A DNA stretch of 64,000 nucleotides from Rhizophagus irregularis (Eukaryota; Glomeromycota; Glomeromycetes; Glomerales; Glomeraceae), in contig NC_089452.1 of assembly GCF_026210795.1 (NCBI RefSeq), positions 682,001 through 746,000 of the forward strand. The letters run 5' to 3'. Positions 10,938-23,087 of the stretch are shown here, in pieces (position 1 is the stretch's first letter; each line of letters begins with the position of its first letter). The translations under genes and the position numbers were made by a program. The notes beneath the pieces were generated by a model, which did no database searches, was not told the DNA's origin, and saw only the letters and a list, made by a program, of their open reading frames with translations.

Positions 10938-13900
10938 CTAATTTAGATTATTAGTAATTGCACAATCTAAGCATTCAGAATTGTCATCATTATATTTTGG
11001 GAGATCTTCTGTGAATGGATTAAGTAATCGAGATGTATAAATAGCTTGAGGATGAGTAGTTATTTGTCTATCCCCCTTTAATGAAGAGAGATGTAACTTT
11101 CTATATTCCTCTGCTTTTTCAATTTCTAATTTATTATTTACAATCAATGAAAGTGAGTGATCTAATTCATTGATATCAGGCCTATTTTCTAGATTTAAAT
11201 CCCAACATTTGTTCATTAACTTAATATAAGTTATTGGCATTTCCAGCTCATTGATTTCAGGCCTAATTCCATTACAAATATCTAATGCTAAATGATGATC
11301 ATGTGCACAATCGCCAAAAGGTTGTCTTTCAGCTGCTACAAAATACATAATCATACCAAAGCTATAGATATCTGCTGCTTTAGTGTAAGGTTTTCCTCTT
11401 AATACTTCAGGGGCCACATAAGGCATAACTCCATAGATATTATTTTGATTGATATCATCAACTTTTCTACATAATCCCATATCTGTAATATATATTCTAC
11501 TATTTTGTTTTGAAGAAAGATTGCCAAATAATATATTTCCTGTATGAAAATCTTGATGTACTATTTTTTTACGATGAAGTTCTCTAAGTCCACTAGCAAT
11601 ATAACGTAATATTTGCATCTTATCTTTCCAATTAAAGTATTTATAATTCTCATTTATATTTAACCAATTATTAAAACTTCCACCTTCTGCATGGTGAAGA
11701 ACAACAATATAATTTTTTGTATTTGGATCTTGAGATATTCCATATGTATTCATAATTTTACTATTACTAAGAGCCATTTTAGTTGAATATGCCTTAACCT
11801 ATTAAATATTTATTATATAAAGTGTAAGTATATTGAAAATCATCGAAAAATTTATGAAAAAAAGTATTTCATACCTCATTTAGCAATTCATTAATAGGAT
11901 GTTGTGAATTGTCCAAACATTTTAATGCAACTTTGAAATCTTTCCACATTGCTGAATATACTGTAGAAAAACCACCTTTACCTATTTCCTTAATTTCATT
12001 AAACTGATTATATGGTATCCATTCAAATATTGCATCAGGAAAACTACTAATTTTCTCCTGTTTTTCTTGTATGAAATTATCAATTGTTTCATTTCCACTA
12101 ATCCGGGTAAGAACCAAAATATAATCACTTGTATCTGGATTTTGAGATATTCCATACAATACAAAAAACTTGTCATTTTTTGTTGAATATTTTTTAGCCT
12201 AAAACCATAAACAGAAAATTAGCATTATATTAAAAAATGTGATAATACTTATATAAATTTATACCTCATTTATTAGAGAATAATCAACAGGATCCTGCAA
12301 GTTATGCAAACATTTTAAAGCAACTTCTTTATTTGAATCTCTTGTACAATTACCATAATGTAATGGGCCATTCTTCCATATTGCAAAATATATGGTTATA
12401 GAACCATTTTTGCATGTTTCTTTAATTTCATTAAATTGATTGTATGGTATCCATTCAAATACTACATCATCATCAGAATTAACATTTAATTGCCTTTCTT
12501 GAATGAATTCATCAATTTTTTCATTTCCACTCAGCATAAGATAATTTTGAACTAAAATATAATCATTTGTATCTGGATTTTGAGATATTCCATATAATAC
12601 AAGAAACTTGTCATTTTTTGTTGAATAATTTTTAGCCTAAAACCACGAATAGGAAATTACATTATATCAAAAAATGTGATAATAAACATAATATATTTAT
12701 ATTTATTTAAATTCATACCTCATTTATTAGAGAATCATCAATAGGATTTTGCAAGTTATGCAAACATTTTAAAGCAACTTCTTTATTTGAATCTCTTTTA
12801 TACTTATAATATTTATCATATTCATCATCATAATATAATGGGCCATTCCTCCATATTGCTGAATATACAGTTATAGAGCCATTTTTACCTGTTTTTCTAA
12901 TTTCATTAAACTGATTGTATGGTATCCATTCAAATACTACATCATTAGACTTATTAATTTTTAATTGCCTTTCTTGAATGAATTCATCAATTTTTTCATT
13001 TCCACTCAGCATAAGATAATTTTGAATTAAAATATAATCATTTGTATCTGGATTTTGAGATATTCCATATAATACAAAAAACTTGTTATTTTTTGTTGAA
13101 TATTTTTCAGCCTAAACCATAAATAGGAAATTACATTATATTAAAAATGTGATAATAAACATAATATATTTATATAAATTCATACCACATTTATTAGAGA
13201 ATCAATAGGATTTTGCAAGTTATGCAAACATTTTAAAGCAACTTCTTTATTTGAATCTCTTTTACACTTATAATAAGATTTATTATATTCATCATCATAA
13301 TATAATGGGCCATCCTTCCATATTGCTGAATATACAGTTATAGAACCATTTTTGCCTGTTTCTCTAATTTCATTAAACTGATTGTATGGTATCCATTCAA
13401 ATACTACATCATCATAGGATGTAACATTTAATTGCCTTTCTTGAATAAATTCATCAATTTTTTCATTTCTGCTTGTCCATATATAATTATTTTGAACTAA
13501 AACATAATCATTTGTATCTGAATTTTGAGATACTCCATATAATACAATAAATTTGTCATTTTTTGTTGAAGATTTTTCAGCCTAAAGCCATAAACAGAAA
13601 ATCAACATTATATTAAAAAATATGATATAAACACAATATATTTATAAATTCATACCTCATTTATTAGAGAATCAATAGAATTTTGCAAGTTATGCAAACA
13701 TTTTAAAGCAACTACTTTATTTGAATCTCTTGTATAATCTGAATCCAACTTATTTTTCTTGTATAATGGGCCATTTCTCCATATTGCTGAATATACAGTT
13801 ATAGAACCATTTTTACCTGTTTTTCTAATTTCATTAAACTGATTGTATGGTATCCATTCAAATACTACATCATTATGCTTATTAATTATTAATTGTCTTT

Positions 13901-16900
13901 CTTGAATGAAATCGTCAATTTTTTTATTTCCACTTGTCCATATATAGTTATTTTGAACTAAAATATAATCACTTGTATCTGGATTTTGAGATATTCCATA
14001 CAATACAAGACATTTGTCATTTTTTGTTGAATATTTTTTAGACTAAAGCAATAAACAGAAAATCAATATTATAATAAACAATGTGATAATAAATATAATA
14101 TATTTATATAAATTTATACCTCATTTATTAGAGAATCAACAGGGTCTTGTAGGTTATGCAAATATTTTAAAGTAACTTTTTTATTTGAATCTCTTGTATA
14201 TTTACCATAATATAATGGGCCATTCCTCCATATTGCTGAACACACAGTTATAGAACCATTTTTGCCTATTTCTTTTATTTCATTAAACTGATTGTATGGT
14301 ATCCATTCAAATACTACATCATCATAGGAATTAATATTTAATTGTTTTTCTTGAATGAAGTCATTAATTTTTTTATTTCCACTAGTCCAGGTAAGAACCA
14401 AAACATAATCATTTGTATCTGGATTTTGAGATATTCCATACAATACAGGAAACTTACTTGTTGAATATTTTTTAGCCTAAAACCATAAACATAAAATCAA
14501 TATTATATTAAAAAATGTGATAATAAACATGATATATTTATAGAATTTATACCTCATTTATTAAAAAATCAACAGGATTTTGTAGGTTATGCAAACATTT
14601 TAAAGTAACTTTTTTATTTGAATCTCTTGTATATTTACTATAATATAATGGGCCATACCTCCATATTGCTGAATATACAGTTGTAGAACCATTTTTGCCT
14701 GTTTCTCTAATTTCATTAAATTGATTATATGGTATCCATTCAAACACTACATCATCATAGGAAGTAACATTTAATTGTCTTTCTTGAATGAATTCATCAA
14801 TTTTTTCATTTCCACTTAGAGTAAGATAATTTTGAACTAAAATATAATCACTTGTATCTGGATTTTGAGATATTCCATATAATACAAGAAACTTGTCATT
14901 TTTTGTTGAATATTTTTTAGTCTAAAATCATAAACAGAAATTAACATTATGTTAAAAAATATGATAATAAACATAATATATTTGTAGAATTTTATACCTC
15001 TTTTATTAGAGAATCAGGATTTTGTAGGTTATGCAAGCATTTTAAAACAACTTTTTTATTTGAATCTCTTGTATATTTACTATAATATAATGGGCCATAC
15101 CTCCATATTGCTGAATATACAGTTGTAGAACCATTTTTGCCTGTTTCTCTAATTTCATTAAACTGATTGTATGGTATCCATTCAAATACTATATCATTAG
15201 ATTTATTAATTTTTAATTGCCTTTCTTGAATGAATTCATCAATTTTTTCATTTCCACTCAGCATAAGATAATTTTGATAACTTTGAACTAAAATATAATC
15301 ACTTGTATTAGGATTTTGAGATATTCCATACAATACAAGAAACTTGTTATTTTTTGTTGAATATTTTTTAGCCTAAAACCGTAAACAGAATATTAACATT
15401 ATATTAAAAAATGTAATAATATTTACAGATATTCATACCTCATTTATTAGAGAATCAACAGGATTTTGCAAGTTATGCAAACATTTTAAAAAAACTACTT
15501 TATTTGAATCTCTTGTATACTTACAATAATTATAATTATAATGTAATGGGCCATGCCTCCATAATGCTGAATATACAGTCATAGAAATATTTTTACCTGT
15601 TTTTTTAATTTCACTAAACTGGCTATATGGTATCCATTCAAATACTACATCATCATGGGAAGTAGCATCTAATTGCCTTTCTTGAATGAATTCATCAATT
15701 TTTTCATTTCCACTCAGAATAAGATAATTTTGAACTAAAATATAATCACTTGTATCAGGATTTTGAGATATTCCATATAATACAAGAAACTTGCCATTTT
15801 TTGTTGAATATTTTTTAGCCTAAAACCAACAATCATTAACAGGAAATTAGCAACATATTAAAAAATGCAATAAGTAATGTAATAATATTTATAGAAATTT
15901 ATACCTCATTTATTAGAGAATCAACAGGATTTTGAAAGTTATGCAAACATTTTAAAGCAACTTCTTTATTTGAATTTCTTGTATATTTACTATATAAAGG
16001 GTCATTCCACATTGCTGAATATACTGTTATAGAACCATTTTTACCTGTTTTTCTAATTTCATAAAACTGATTGTATGGTATCCAATATACTAAATCATAG
16101 GAATTAAGCCTTTCTTGAATGAAGCCATCAATTTTTTCATTTCCACTAGTCCAGGTAAGAACCAAAATATAATCATTCGTATCTGGATTTTGAGATATTC
16201 CATACAATACAGGAAACTTATTTGTTGAATATTTTTTAGCCTAAAACCATAAACAGAAAATCAGCATTATATTAAAAAATGTGATAATAAACATGATATA
16301 TTTATAGAATTTTATACCTCGTTTATTAAAAAATCAACAGTGTTTTGTAGGTAATGCAAACATTTTAAAGCAACTTCTTTATTTGAATCTCTTGTATAAT
16401 CTGAATCCAACTTATTTTTCTTGTATAATGGGCCATTCCTCCATATTGCTGAGTATACAGTTGTAGAACCATTTTTGCCTGTTTCTCTAATTTCATTAAA
16501 CTGATTGTATGGTATCCATTCAAATACTGCATCATTAGACTTATTAATTTTTAATTGCCTTTCTTGAATAAATTCATCAATTTTGTCATTTCCACTCAGT
16601 ATAAAATAATTTTGAATTAAAATATAATCATTTGTATCTGGATTTTGAGATATTCCATATAATACAAGAAACTTGTCATTTTTTGTTGAATATTTTTCAG
16701 CCTAAACAATAAATAGGAAATTACATTATATTAAAAAATGTGATAATAAACATAATATATTTATATAAATTCATACCTCATTTATTAGAGAATCAATAGG
16801 ATTTTGCAAGTTATGCAAACATTTTAAAGCAACTTCTTTATTTGAATCTCTTTTATACTTATAATATTTATCATCATAATATAATGGGCCATTCTTCCAT

Positions 16901-18481
16901 ATTGCTGAATATACAGTTATAAAGCCATTTTTACCTGTTTTTCTAATTTTATTAAACTGGCTATATGGTATCCATTCAAATACTATATCATTATAGAAAG
17001 TAACATTTAATTGCCTTTCTTTAATGAAGCCATCAATTTTTTCATTTCCACTAGTCCAGGTAAGAACCAAAATATAATCATTCGTATCTGGATTTTGAGA
17101 TATTCCATACAATACAAGAAACTTGCTTGGTGAATATTTTTTAGCCTAAAATCATTAAACAGAAAATCAGCATTAAATTAAAAAGTGTGATAATAAATGA
17201 TTTATAGAATTTATACCTCATTTATTAGAGAATCAACAGGATTTTGCAAGTTATGCAAACATTTTAAAGCAATTTCTTTATTTGAATCTCTTGTATAATC
17301 TGAATCCAACTCATTTTTCTTGTATAATGGGCCATTCCTCCATATTGCTGAGTATACAGTTATAGAACCATTTTTACCTGTTTTTCTAATTTTATTAAAT
17401 TGATTGTATGGTATCCATTCAAATACTACATCATCATAGGAATTAATATTTAATTGCCTTTCTTGAATGAAGCCATCAATTTTTTCATTTCCACTAGTCC
17501 AGGTAAGAACCAAAATATAATCATTTGTATCTGGATTTTGAGATATTCCATACAATACAAGAAACTTGCTTGGTGAATATTTTTTAGCCTAAAACCATAA
17601 ACAGAAAATCAGCATTATATTAAAAAATGTGATAATAAATGATTTATAGAATTTATACCTCATTTATTAGAGAATCAACAGGATTTTGCAAGCTATGCAA
17701 ACATTTTAAAGCAACTTCTTTATTTGAATCTCTTGTATAATCTGAATCCAACTTAGTTTTCTTGTATAATGGTCCATTCCTCCATATTGCTGAATACACA
17801 CCATTTTTACCTGTTTGTTTAATTTTATCAAATTGCTTGTACGGTATCCATTCAAATACTATATCATTATAGTCACTTATTTCACTTATTTTCAATTGCA
17901 TTTCTTGAATGAAATCATCAATTTTTTCATTTCCACTCGCCCAGTTTATGAGATTTATAAAATTATTTTGAACTAAAATATAATCATTTTTATCTGGATC
18001 TTGAGATATTCCGTATATTTTATGTTGGTCCTTATACTTATTTGTATGATTTGTTAAATACTTTTTAGTCTACAAAAAGAAAGAGATTAATATACTAAAA
18101 ATAAAATATTAATAATATTAGAAAATTTCATACCTCATCTATTAGGAATTCAATCATATATTGGGAGCTATATAAGCAATTTAAAGTAACTTTTTTATTT
18201 GAGTTTCTTGTGTATTTGTCATTCCACCAATTCTTATATAATGGTCCGTCCTTCCATATTGCTGAATATCCTGTTATAAAACCATTTTTATTTATTTTTT
18301 TAATTTTAACAAATTGATTGTATGGTATCCATTCTAATACTATATCATGACGGTCTTCTATTTTCAATTGCATTTCTTGAATGAAATCATCAATTTGTTT
18401 TTTTCCGCTGGTCCTATTTGTAAAATTTTTTATTGAATATTTTAAATGATCCTTATTGTCTTCACTATCTTTAAAAGGCAT
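10938..18481 (-). CDS. TKL kinase gene with 15 tandem N-lobe exons and one C-lobe exon
   Basis: Reading from 18481 down: 18134-18481, 17659-18069, 17217-17588, 16777-17145, 16318-16701, 15905-16240, 15439-15819, 14998-15372, 14553-14921, 14120-14476, 13656-14042, 13186-13581, 12719-13111, 12265-12636, 11875-12198 and 10938-11792. Introns are 64-85 bp, start GTAT, end AG and all lie in phase 0; the product is 2142 residues. Each internal exon encodes YGISQNPDTNDYILV (strands beta4-beta5 to the hinge), a linker (WTSGNEKIDEFIQE), then EWIPYNQFNEI, a Gly-loop-like segment, a VALK-like Lys and helix C. Only exon 11875-12198 keeps GKGGFSTVYSAMW; the others read GKNGSITVY. The last exon has HQDFHTGN, a DMG instead of DFG, APE and the tail typical of these fungal kinases. 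It could encode one catalytic domain preceded by 14 degenerate N-lobes, or be an alternative-splicing cassette. No stop or frameshift breaks any unit. Confidence 0.8.
11875..18069 (-). repeat. Tandem exon-intron repeat array, units about 410-470 bp
   Basis: Fourteen complete exon-plus-intron units, plus the related first exon, are arranged head to tail. Exons are 324-411 bp and introns 64-85 bp. Introns are also alike (ATAAACATAATATATTTATA and CATAAACAGAAAATCA blocks recur), so the duplication unit included the intron. Length variation is concentrated in the segment after NGPLY, where some units carry KKNELDSDYTRDSN and others YYSKYTRDSN or YYDDEYDKYYKYKRDSN. Confidence 0.9.
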
Positions 18482-18760
18482 TATTATTTAAACAGTTAAA
18501 AAATTTTTAGAATAAAATTTTATTCTTTAACGATATAAATAAAAAAATAAAAATAAATTTGCGCACAAAGGCGTATTCTCGCATGTGACAAACAAAGTCA
18601 TGTTTGGGTCAACTATGATGATCTCCCGAGCAATATATAAATAGGTAACAAAGGATCGGCACTCATCTCTTCAGGGCAGAATTACGTAATTCTGCTGGAA
18701 TTATTCAAAATAGGAAGGATTTACACATTATTGTTCATTCTACGCAAACTCTAATTCTTT
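18482..18760. promoter_or_regulatory. 5' flank of the array kinase gene, with a 20-bp perfect palindrome
   Basis: This lies upstream of the minus-strand start at 18481. It holds AT-rich sequence, a TATATAAATA on the plus strand at about 18633, and the perfect palindrome GCAGAATTACGTAATTCTGC at 18676-18695. The palindrome could be a dimeric protein-binding site or a transposon relic. No promoter element is proven. Confidence 0.4.
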
Positions 18761-18864
18761 TTGGCAACCCTTGTCTTTTATAAGTATTATTCATTTATTT
18801 TCTTTTCCTCATAGATTGGTTTAATAATAAAAACATTTTTTTCATTGTTTGATTGATTTCACAA

Positions 18865-18985
18865 CTTTCTCTTATGCTTATGCTGAATATGGATACGCCA
18901 ATTTCGTTTTCTGCCTCATACTTTCCATAAATTTTCACCTGGTGAACTCCAGTCATATATTCTCTTTGCTATTTCATCCTTTAAT
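18865..18985 (-). repeat. Dispersed repeat, copy 1
   Basis: Read on the minus strand, the segment containing GTATCCATATTCAGCATAAG and AGAGAAAGTTGTGAAATCA matches 25650-25760 on the plus strand, with a few changes and small indels. The two copies are inverted and about 6.7 kb apart. Neither has a consistent open frame, so this is probably a decayed mobile element. 18990-20470 otherwise shows nothing that can be assigned. Confidence 0.65.
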
Positions 18986-20476
18986 CATACTTCCAGCTCC
19001 TCATTACATTTGATTTTTATTTAACTAGCTACTTTTGCTCTTTCTTTCCCAATTTTCATTCAACAACTATCGTACTCTAGTATTTTCTACTACCGGTCCT
19101 TCAACCTTTCCTATCTCTCGTGCTACAGACTCTCTTGCTGCCTCTAAAAATATTTCTTTTGATGCAGAATTTTACAATTTCATCATTTTTCCGTAGTTCT
19201 GACTGTTTTAAATGTTTACATTCCTGTTGTATTTTCGTGATTTATCATGATAAAAGGTGTGTATATTTTATATAATTTATATATCATTAATAAATATTGT
19301 TATAAAGCTAAAAGAACGACCTAGTAATCATTCACAATCACATTACATTTTTATCACGTGACACTAATCAGTGACACTAAGAAAAAATCAAAAAAAAAAT
19401 TGATTGGTATAGGGAACTAAAACAAATAAAACAAAAAATAAAAAAATCTATCATTGACTGATTCAACCATTCAAGAAGTCAAGAACTAAATTGTCTAAAA
19501 GATGATAGTATTATGATGCTCTATTTATTTATTCTTTACCATCCGTTTATGTATTTGAATGTTCGATATATTTAGCCCAATTGATTCGATTATAACAAAA
19601 AATTAATCCATTCCTAAGAAAATAATTAAAAGGAAATGTTAGTAACATTCATTATATCAATACAATCATGAAATTAATACTCTTCTTTACCGTGAGTCAT
19701 CATTTTTAAAATCCATGAGGCCGTCCCTTATTTTTCCACTACAACATTGTCTTTATAGCTATTCTTATAAAATAAATCGTAATAAAACACTTATATTTCA
19801 TTTCCTACAAAAATTAAAAGAAAACCTACTGATTATATTCAACTGAAGCTAGGAAAAGTTCAAAAGATAATGCTGAAACAAAAAAAAATCTCTGTTTTTT
19901 CAAGTCAAAAAGCCCTTACCGGATAAATTTGCAAATTTTGACCAAAATTAAATTATATCAGTTATCCCATAAGATCATTATGCCATCATTTTGCTCATAT
20001 TCGGCTAGTTACACCATTTATTCGTTATTTAAGTTATTTTCAACTTTTATAATTTTTCATCATGATGTTTCAATGATTTTTATGTATATTTTTATAACAA
20101 TTTGAATTACGACAACAAACTAAATTTTAATTACTAAAATTATCTTACATTTATACATTTTATAAAGTGGGATCGACTTTTATGAGTATTTGCTTCTGAT
20201 TGGAAATACCGGGGAAACCTTTTTATCAGTAAAAAGGAAACTTATAAATTATTATAATTATATTTAACAAATATAATCTTAACATGTGTCCAAACATGTA
20301 GGAATTTAGCCTATAAATTAACTAAAAAATTTAAGTCTAATATGTAGAATGTTTTAATATACAGTAAATACAATGCAATAAAAGAGATAAACTACTTTAA
20401 AAAATAATCTGCTAACATATTAAATTTAAATAAATCAAAAACATCATTTTTCCATTTTTCTCGTCAGTATCTATTA

Positions 20477-20705
20477 GGCCGTTCCAATTCGGCTGTTTGT
20501 TTAAGAAAAGTTTGAGAAGGAGGAGGGTTTTCATTAAACGATTGGAAAATTTGGAAAAATTCGGAAATTTCAGAAAAATCCGGAAACCCGTAATTTAAAT
20601 TTAGAGAGAGGGAATTTAAACATGTTTTGTTATATGTTTATCAACATTTTAAATTTTTAAAAAATAGAGGGGGTGGGTACGTTAAACAATCAAGTTGGAA
20701 TGACC
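20477..20705. mobile_element. PIF/Harbinger-like MITE, 229 bp
   Basis: Ends GGCCGTTCCAA and TTGGAATGACC are inverted at 9 of 11 positions, followed inward by further similarity (GTTTGTTTAA against TTAAACAATC). TTA flanks both sides (20474-20476 and 20706-20708). A 3-bp TTA duplication with termini starting GG fits the PIF/Harbinger superfamily. No ORF. Confidence 0.65.
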
Positions 20706-20920
20706 TTACGTTTAACTATAAGAAAAAAAAAAATAATATTTCATACATTAAATAATAAATAATTTTATTATTACATCTTAACTGTATTGAGTCAGTCGAT
20801 TAATTGAAATTCACAAGCAAAAAATTACTGTTCTAACAATAAAATTTAAAATTTAAATACTTACGATGAATTGCCTGTTAGACTATCATACGTATTAAAT
20901 TTATAAATCGTATTACTATA

Positions 20921-22241
20921 CAGTTTACGACATAAATATTCGGAATTTTTATTTTTATGCATAAAGGAGTGCTGTCACACCAAGTCTTGTGCAACCAAAA
21001 TAATAATTAAAATGGAAGTTGATCAGCCCTTTTTAAACATAAATATAGCGTGAAAAATTCTCACCTGATTGTTTATCAGCAGCAAAATAAAATCATGGCA
21101 CCCACTTCGGTATTTGAAATGCAAAGGTTGACTGTTAAGGAGCTATGGGATAATAATATACGAAAACCCTCTGAAATAATTAAAATGACTGGTTTTCCAA
21201 AGTCTACAGTATATGACATTATCAATCGTCTAAAAAAAACAGGAAGTGTTGAACACTTACCCGTTCCTGGTCGTCCTCTTGTTCTGACACCAAAAAAACG
21301 TCGATATCTTGGCCGTCTTCTTAAAAATGATAATGCAACAACTTCAGCTTTAATGACAACAAAGCTGAATAATTTGTATCCAGATCTTAATGTATCAACC
21401 CGAACTGTACAACGTACTCTTAAAAATAAACTTAATTATATTGTTTGTAGACCATGGTCTGTTCCTCTTCTTAAAGAAAGTCATGTTGAAGCTCGTCTTC
21501 AATGGGCCTTAAATCACATCCAAGATGACTGGACTCACACAATTTTTTCAGATGAAAGTACATTTCAGACATTTCGTAATACTCAAATTGTACGTTACAA
21601 GGCTGGAAACCCACATCCAGTACATCCTATGGTAAAACATCCATATAAGGTTCATGTTTGGGGTGCATTTTGCCGCCAAGGGCCAATTGGAGTTGCATTA
21701 TTTACAGAAAACATGAATTCTGCTAAATACCGTGAAATCCTTCAATCTCAACTACTTCCTAATGCTTATCATGCTGGTTATGGATGGAATTTTCAGCAGG
21801 ACAATGCGCCAATGCATACCGCGAAGCTTACTCATCAATTTTTTGTGATTAATAATGTTCCGGTTATTGATTGGCCTGCAAACTCACCTGACTTGAACCC
21901 CATCGAAAATTTATGGGCGATTCTTAAAGGAAATGTAGAAAGAAGGGTTAATAATTGGGTTATGAAAAAAAAATCACTTGGTGCTAATGATTTTCAAGGC
22001 ATAATTCAGCAAGAATGGGATAATATTGATAAAAATCTCTTCTTTAGTTTAGCAGATAGCATGTCAGATCGGATTAACATGGTCATAGAAAATAATGGTT
22101 ATACGATAAATTACTAACTTTTAAAGTATGTTTATCTGCACATCTTAAGCTATTAATGGTATAAATTTGAAATAAAAAAAATAAAATTTATTATGTTTTT
22201 ACATATTGTGATAAAATTCCGGATATTTATGTCGTGAACTG
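20921..22241 (+). mobile_element. Complete Tc1-like DNA transposon, 1321 bp
   Basis: Terminal inverted repeats of about 29 bp start CAGTTTACGACATAAATATT on the left and CAGTTCACGACATAAATATC on the right, with two mismatches. TA dinucleotides flank both ends (20919-20920 and 22242-22243), the Tc1/mariner target duplication. One uninterrupted transposase gene lies inside. The nearly identical ends and the intact ORF indicate recent movement. Confidence 0.92.
21095..22117 (+). CDS. Tc1/mariner transposase (DD34E), intact
   Basis: A 340-residue protein starting at the ATG at 21095 (MAPTSVFEMQRL); an in-frame GTG at 21050 is not a credible start in a fungus. The N-terminus holds two helix-turn-helix segments (KPSEIIKMTGFPKSTVYDII and a paired-like second motif) separated by a GRP-like VPGRP. 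The catalytic triad is D153 in FSDES, D236 in QQDNAP and E271 in NPIENLW; the spacing of 34 residues between the last two defines the Tc1 group. It binds the inverted repeats and moves the element by cut and paste at TA sites in the nucleus. No stop or frameshift is present, and the length is normal for the family, so the copy is potentially active. Confidence 0.95.
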   Translation: MAPTSVFEMQRLTVKELWDNNIRKPSEIIKMTGFPKSTVYDIINRLKKTGSVEHLPVPGRPLVLTPKKRRYLGRLLKNDNATTSALMTTKLNNLYPDLNVSTRTVQRTLKNKLNYIVCRPWSVPLLKESHVEARLQWALNHIQDDWTHTIFSDESTFQTFRNTQIVRYKAGNPHPVHPMVKHPYKVHVWGAFCRQGPIGVALFTENMNSAKYREILQSQLLPNAYHAGYGWNFQQDNAPMHTAKLTHQFFVINNVPVIDWPANSPDLNPIENLWAILKGNVERRVNNWVMKKKSLGANDFQGIIQQEWDNIDKNLFFSLADSMSDRINMVIENNGYTINY

Positions 22242-22243
22242 TA

Positions 22244-22418
22244 TACCCGATATTTATGTTGTGCCCCAAGTTTACGATGTGCCCCAAATCAACGATCGGC
22301 CTAAATTATCGGCCCACCTTTATAATGCCTTAAGAATTTCCTAGCATTACTTTTCACATATAGTAATCATCGATGATTATCGTCAATTTGGGATTTTGGG
22401 CACAACATTTATAATGAG
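22244..22418. mobile_element. Possible MITE directly abutting the Tc1 element
   Basis: CCCGATATTTATGTTGTGCC at 22244 and GGGCACAACATTTATAATGA near 22398-22417 are imperfectly inverted (about 16 of 21). The GATATTTATGT motif also resembles the Tc1 end next to it, so this may be a remnant of a related element into which, or next to which, the Tc1 copy inserted. A near-palindrome TAATCATCGATGATTA lies at 22364-22379. Confidence 0.4.
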
Positions 22419-22893
22419 TTACTAGAAATGCATCTATATCTATACTACAACTAAAAAAATTCGGTGATATTTAGATTACCCTTCCAATAAAAATTTGAAT
22501 TGATTACTAATATTTATCATATAACTATTATAATAGACTATTATAATTTATTTATTTTTTTGGTTAGATTGAAGTTTCTTGAAGGGCCAATTCATGACAC
22601 ATCGGATTGACCCGAAATATCCAGGTTGGACTCTGACCAGCTTTAAAATAGGACTGACTTGCCAACTGATCGTTAATAATTTGTATAATTATTGATTAAC
22701 TTAAATGTTGTAAAATGTAAAATGGCTGTCAAATCATTTTTTTTAGAAAAATTCGATTGGTAAATTCCATATCATGGATACCGATAATTTCTACATTAAA
22801 TGATCGTTTAAAATCGTTGATTGGATTAGTATGTAAGAAGTAATGCTGAGCTAAGTTTATAATTAGTGCTTGATAATTTGGGGTGTTACGATA

Positions 22894-23087
22894 ACATGTA
22901 GTGTAGGGATACCCATGTATGTAGGGTATGCAAAATTTCACGCGCGTTCCATACAGATCTACATTGTTTATTACCGAATAAGGAAAGGCCTAGACCGTTC
23001 TATTCTGTACCACGTATAGTCACGTGATACTTTTATATGTGATGTTTAATCATACCCTACATACATAGCCAACCATACACTACATGT
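22894..23087. mobile_element. 194-bp hairpin element with 37-bp inverted arms
   Basis: Arms 22894-22930 and 23051-23087 start ACATGTAGTGTA and close with ATGTATGTAGGGTATG when read in the same sense, with a few central mismatches. There is no ORF. The flanks TTACGATA and TTACTATG resemble each other but are not a clear target duplication. Probably a MITE. 22419-22893 has nothing recognisable. Confidence 0.6.

Noticed and set aside
11869-18481. Treating each N-lobe ORF as a separate small gene or dead kinase fragment
   Set aside because: Every unit is bounded by a good acceptor and donor in phase 0 and reads open through the splice joins; one spliced gene explains them better.
18600-18800. 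A solo LTR with TATATAAATA promoter
   Set aside because: No second copy, no TG...CA ends with target duplication and no primer-binding site were found.
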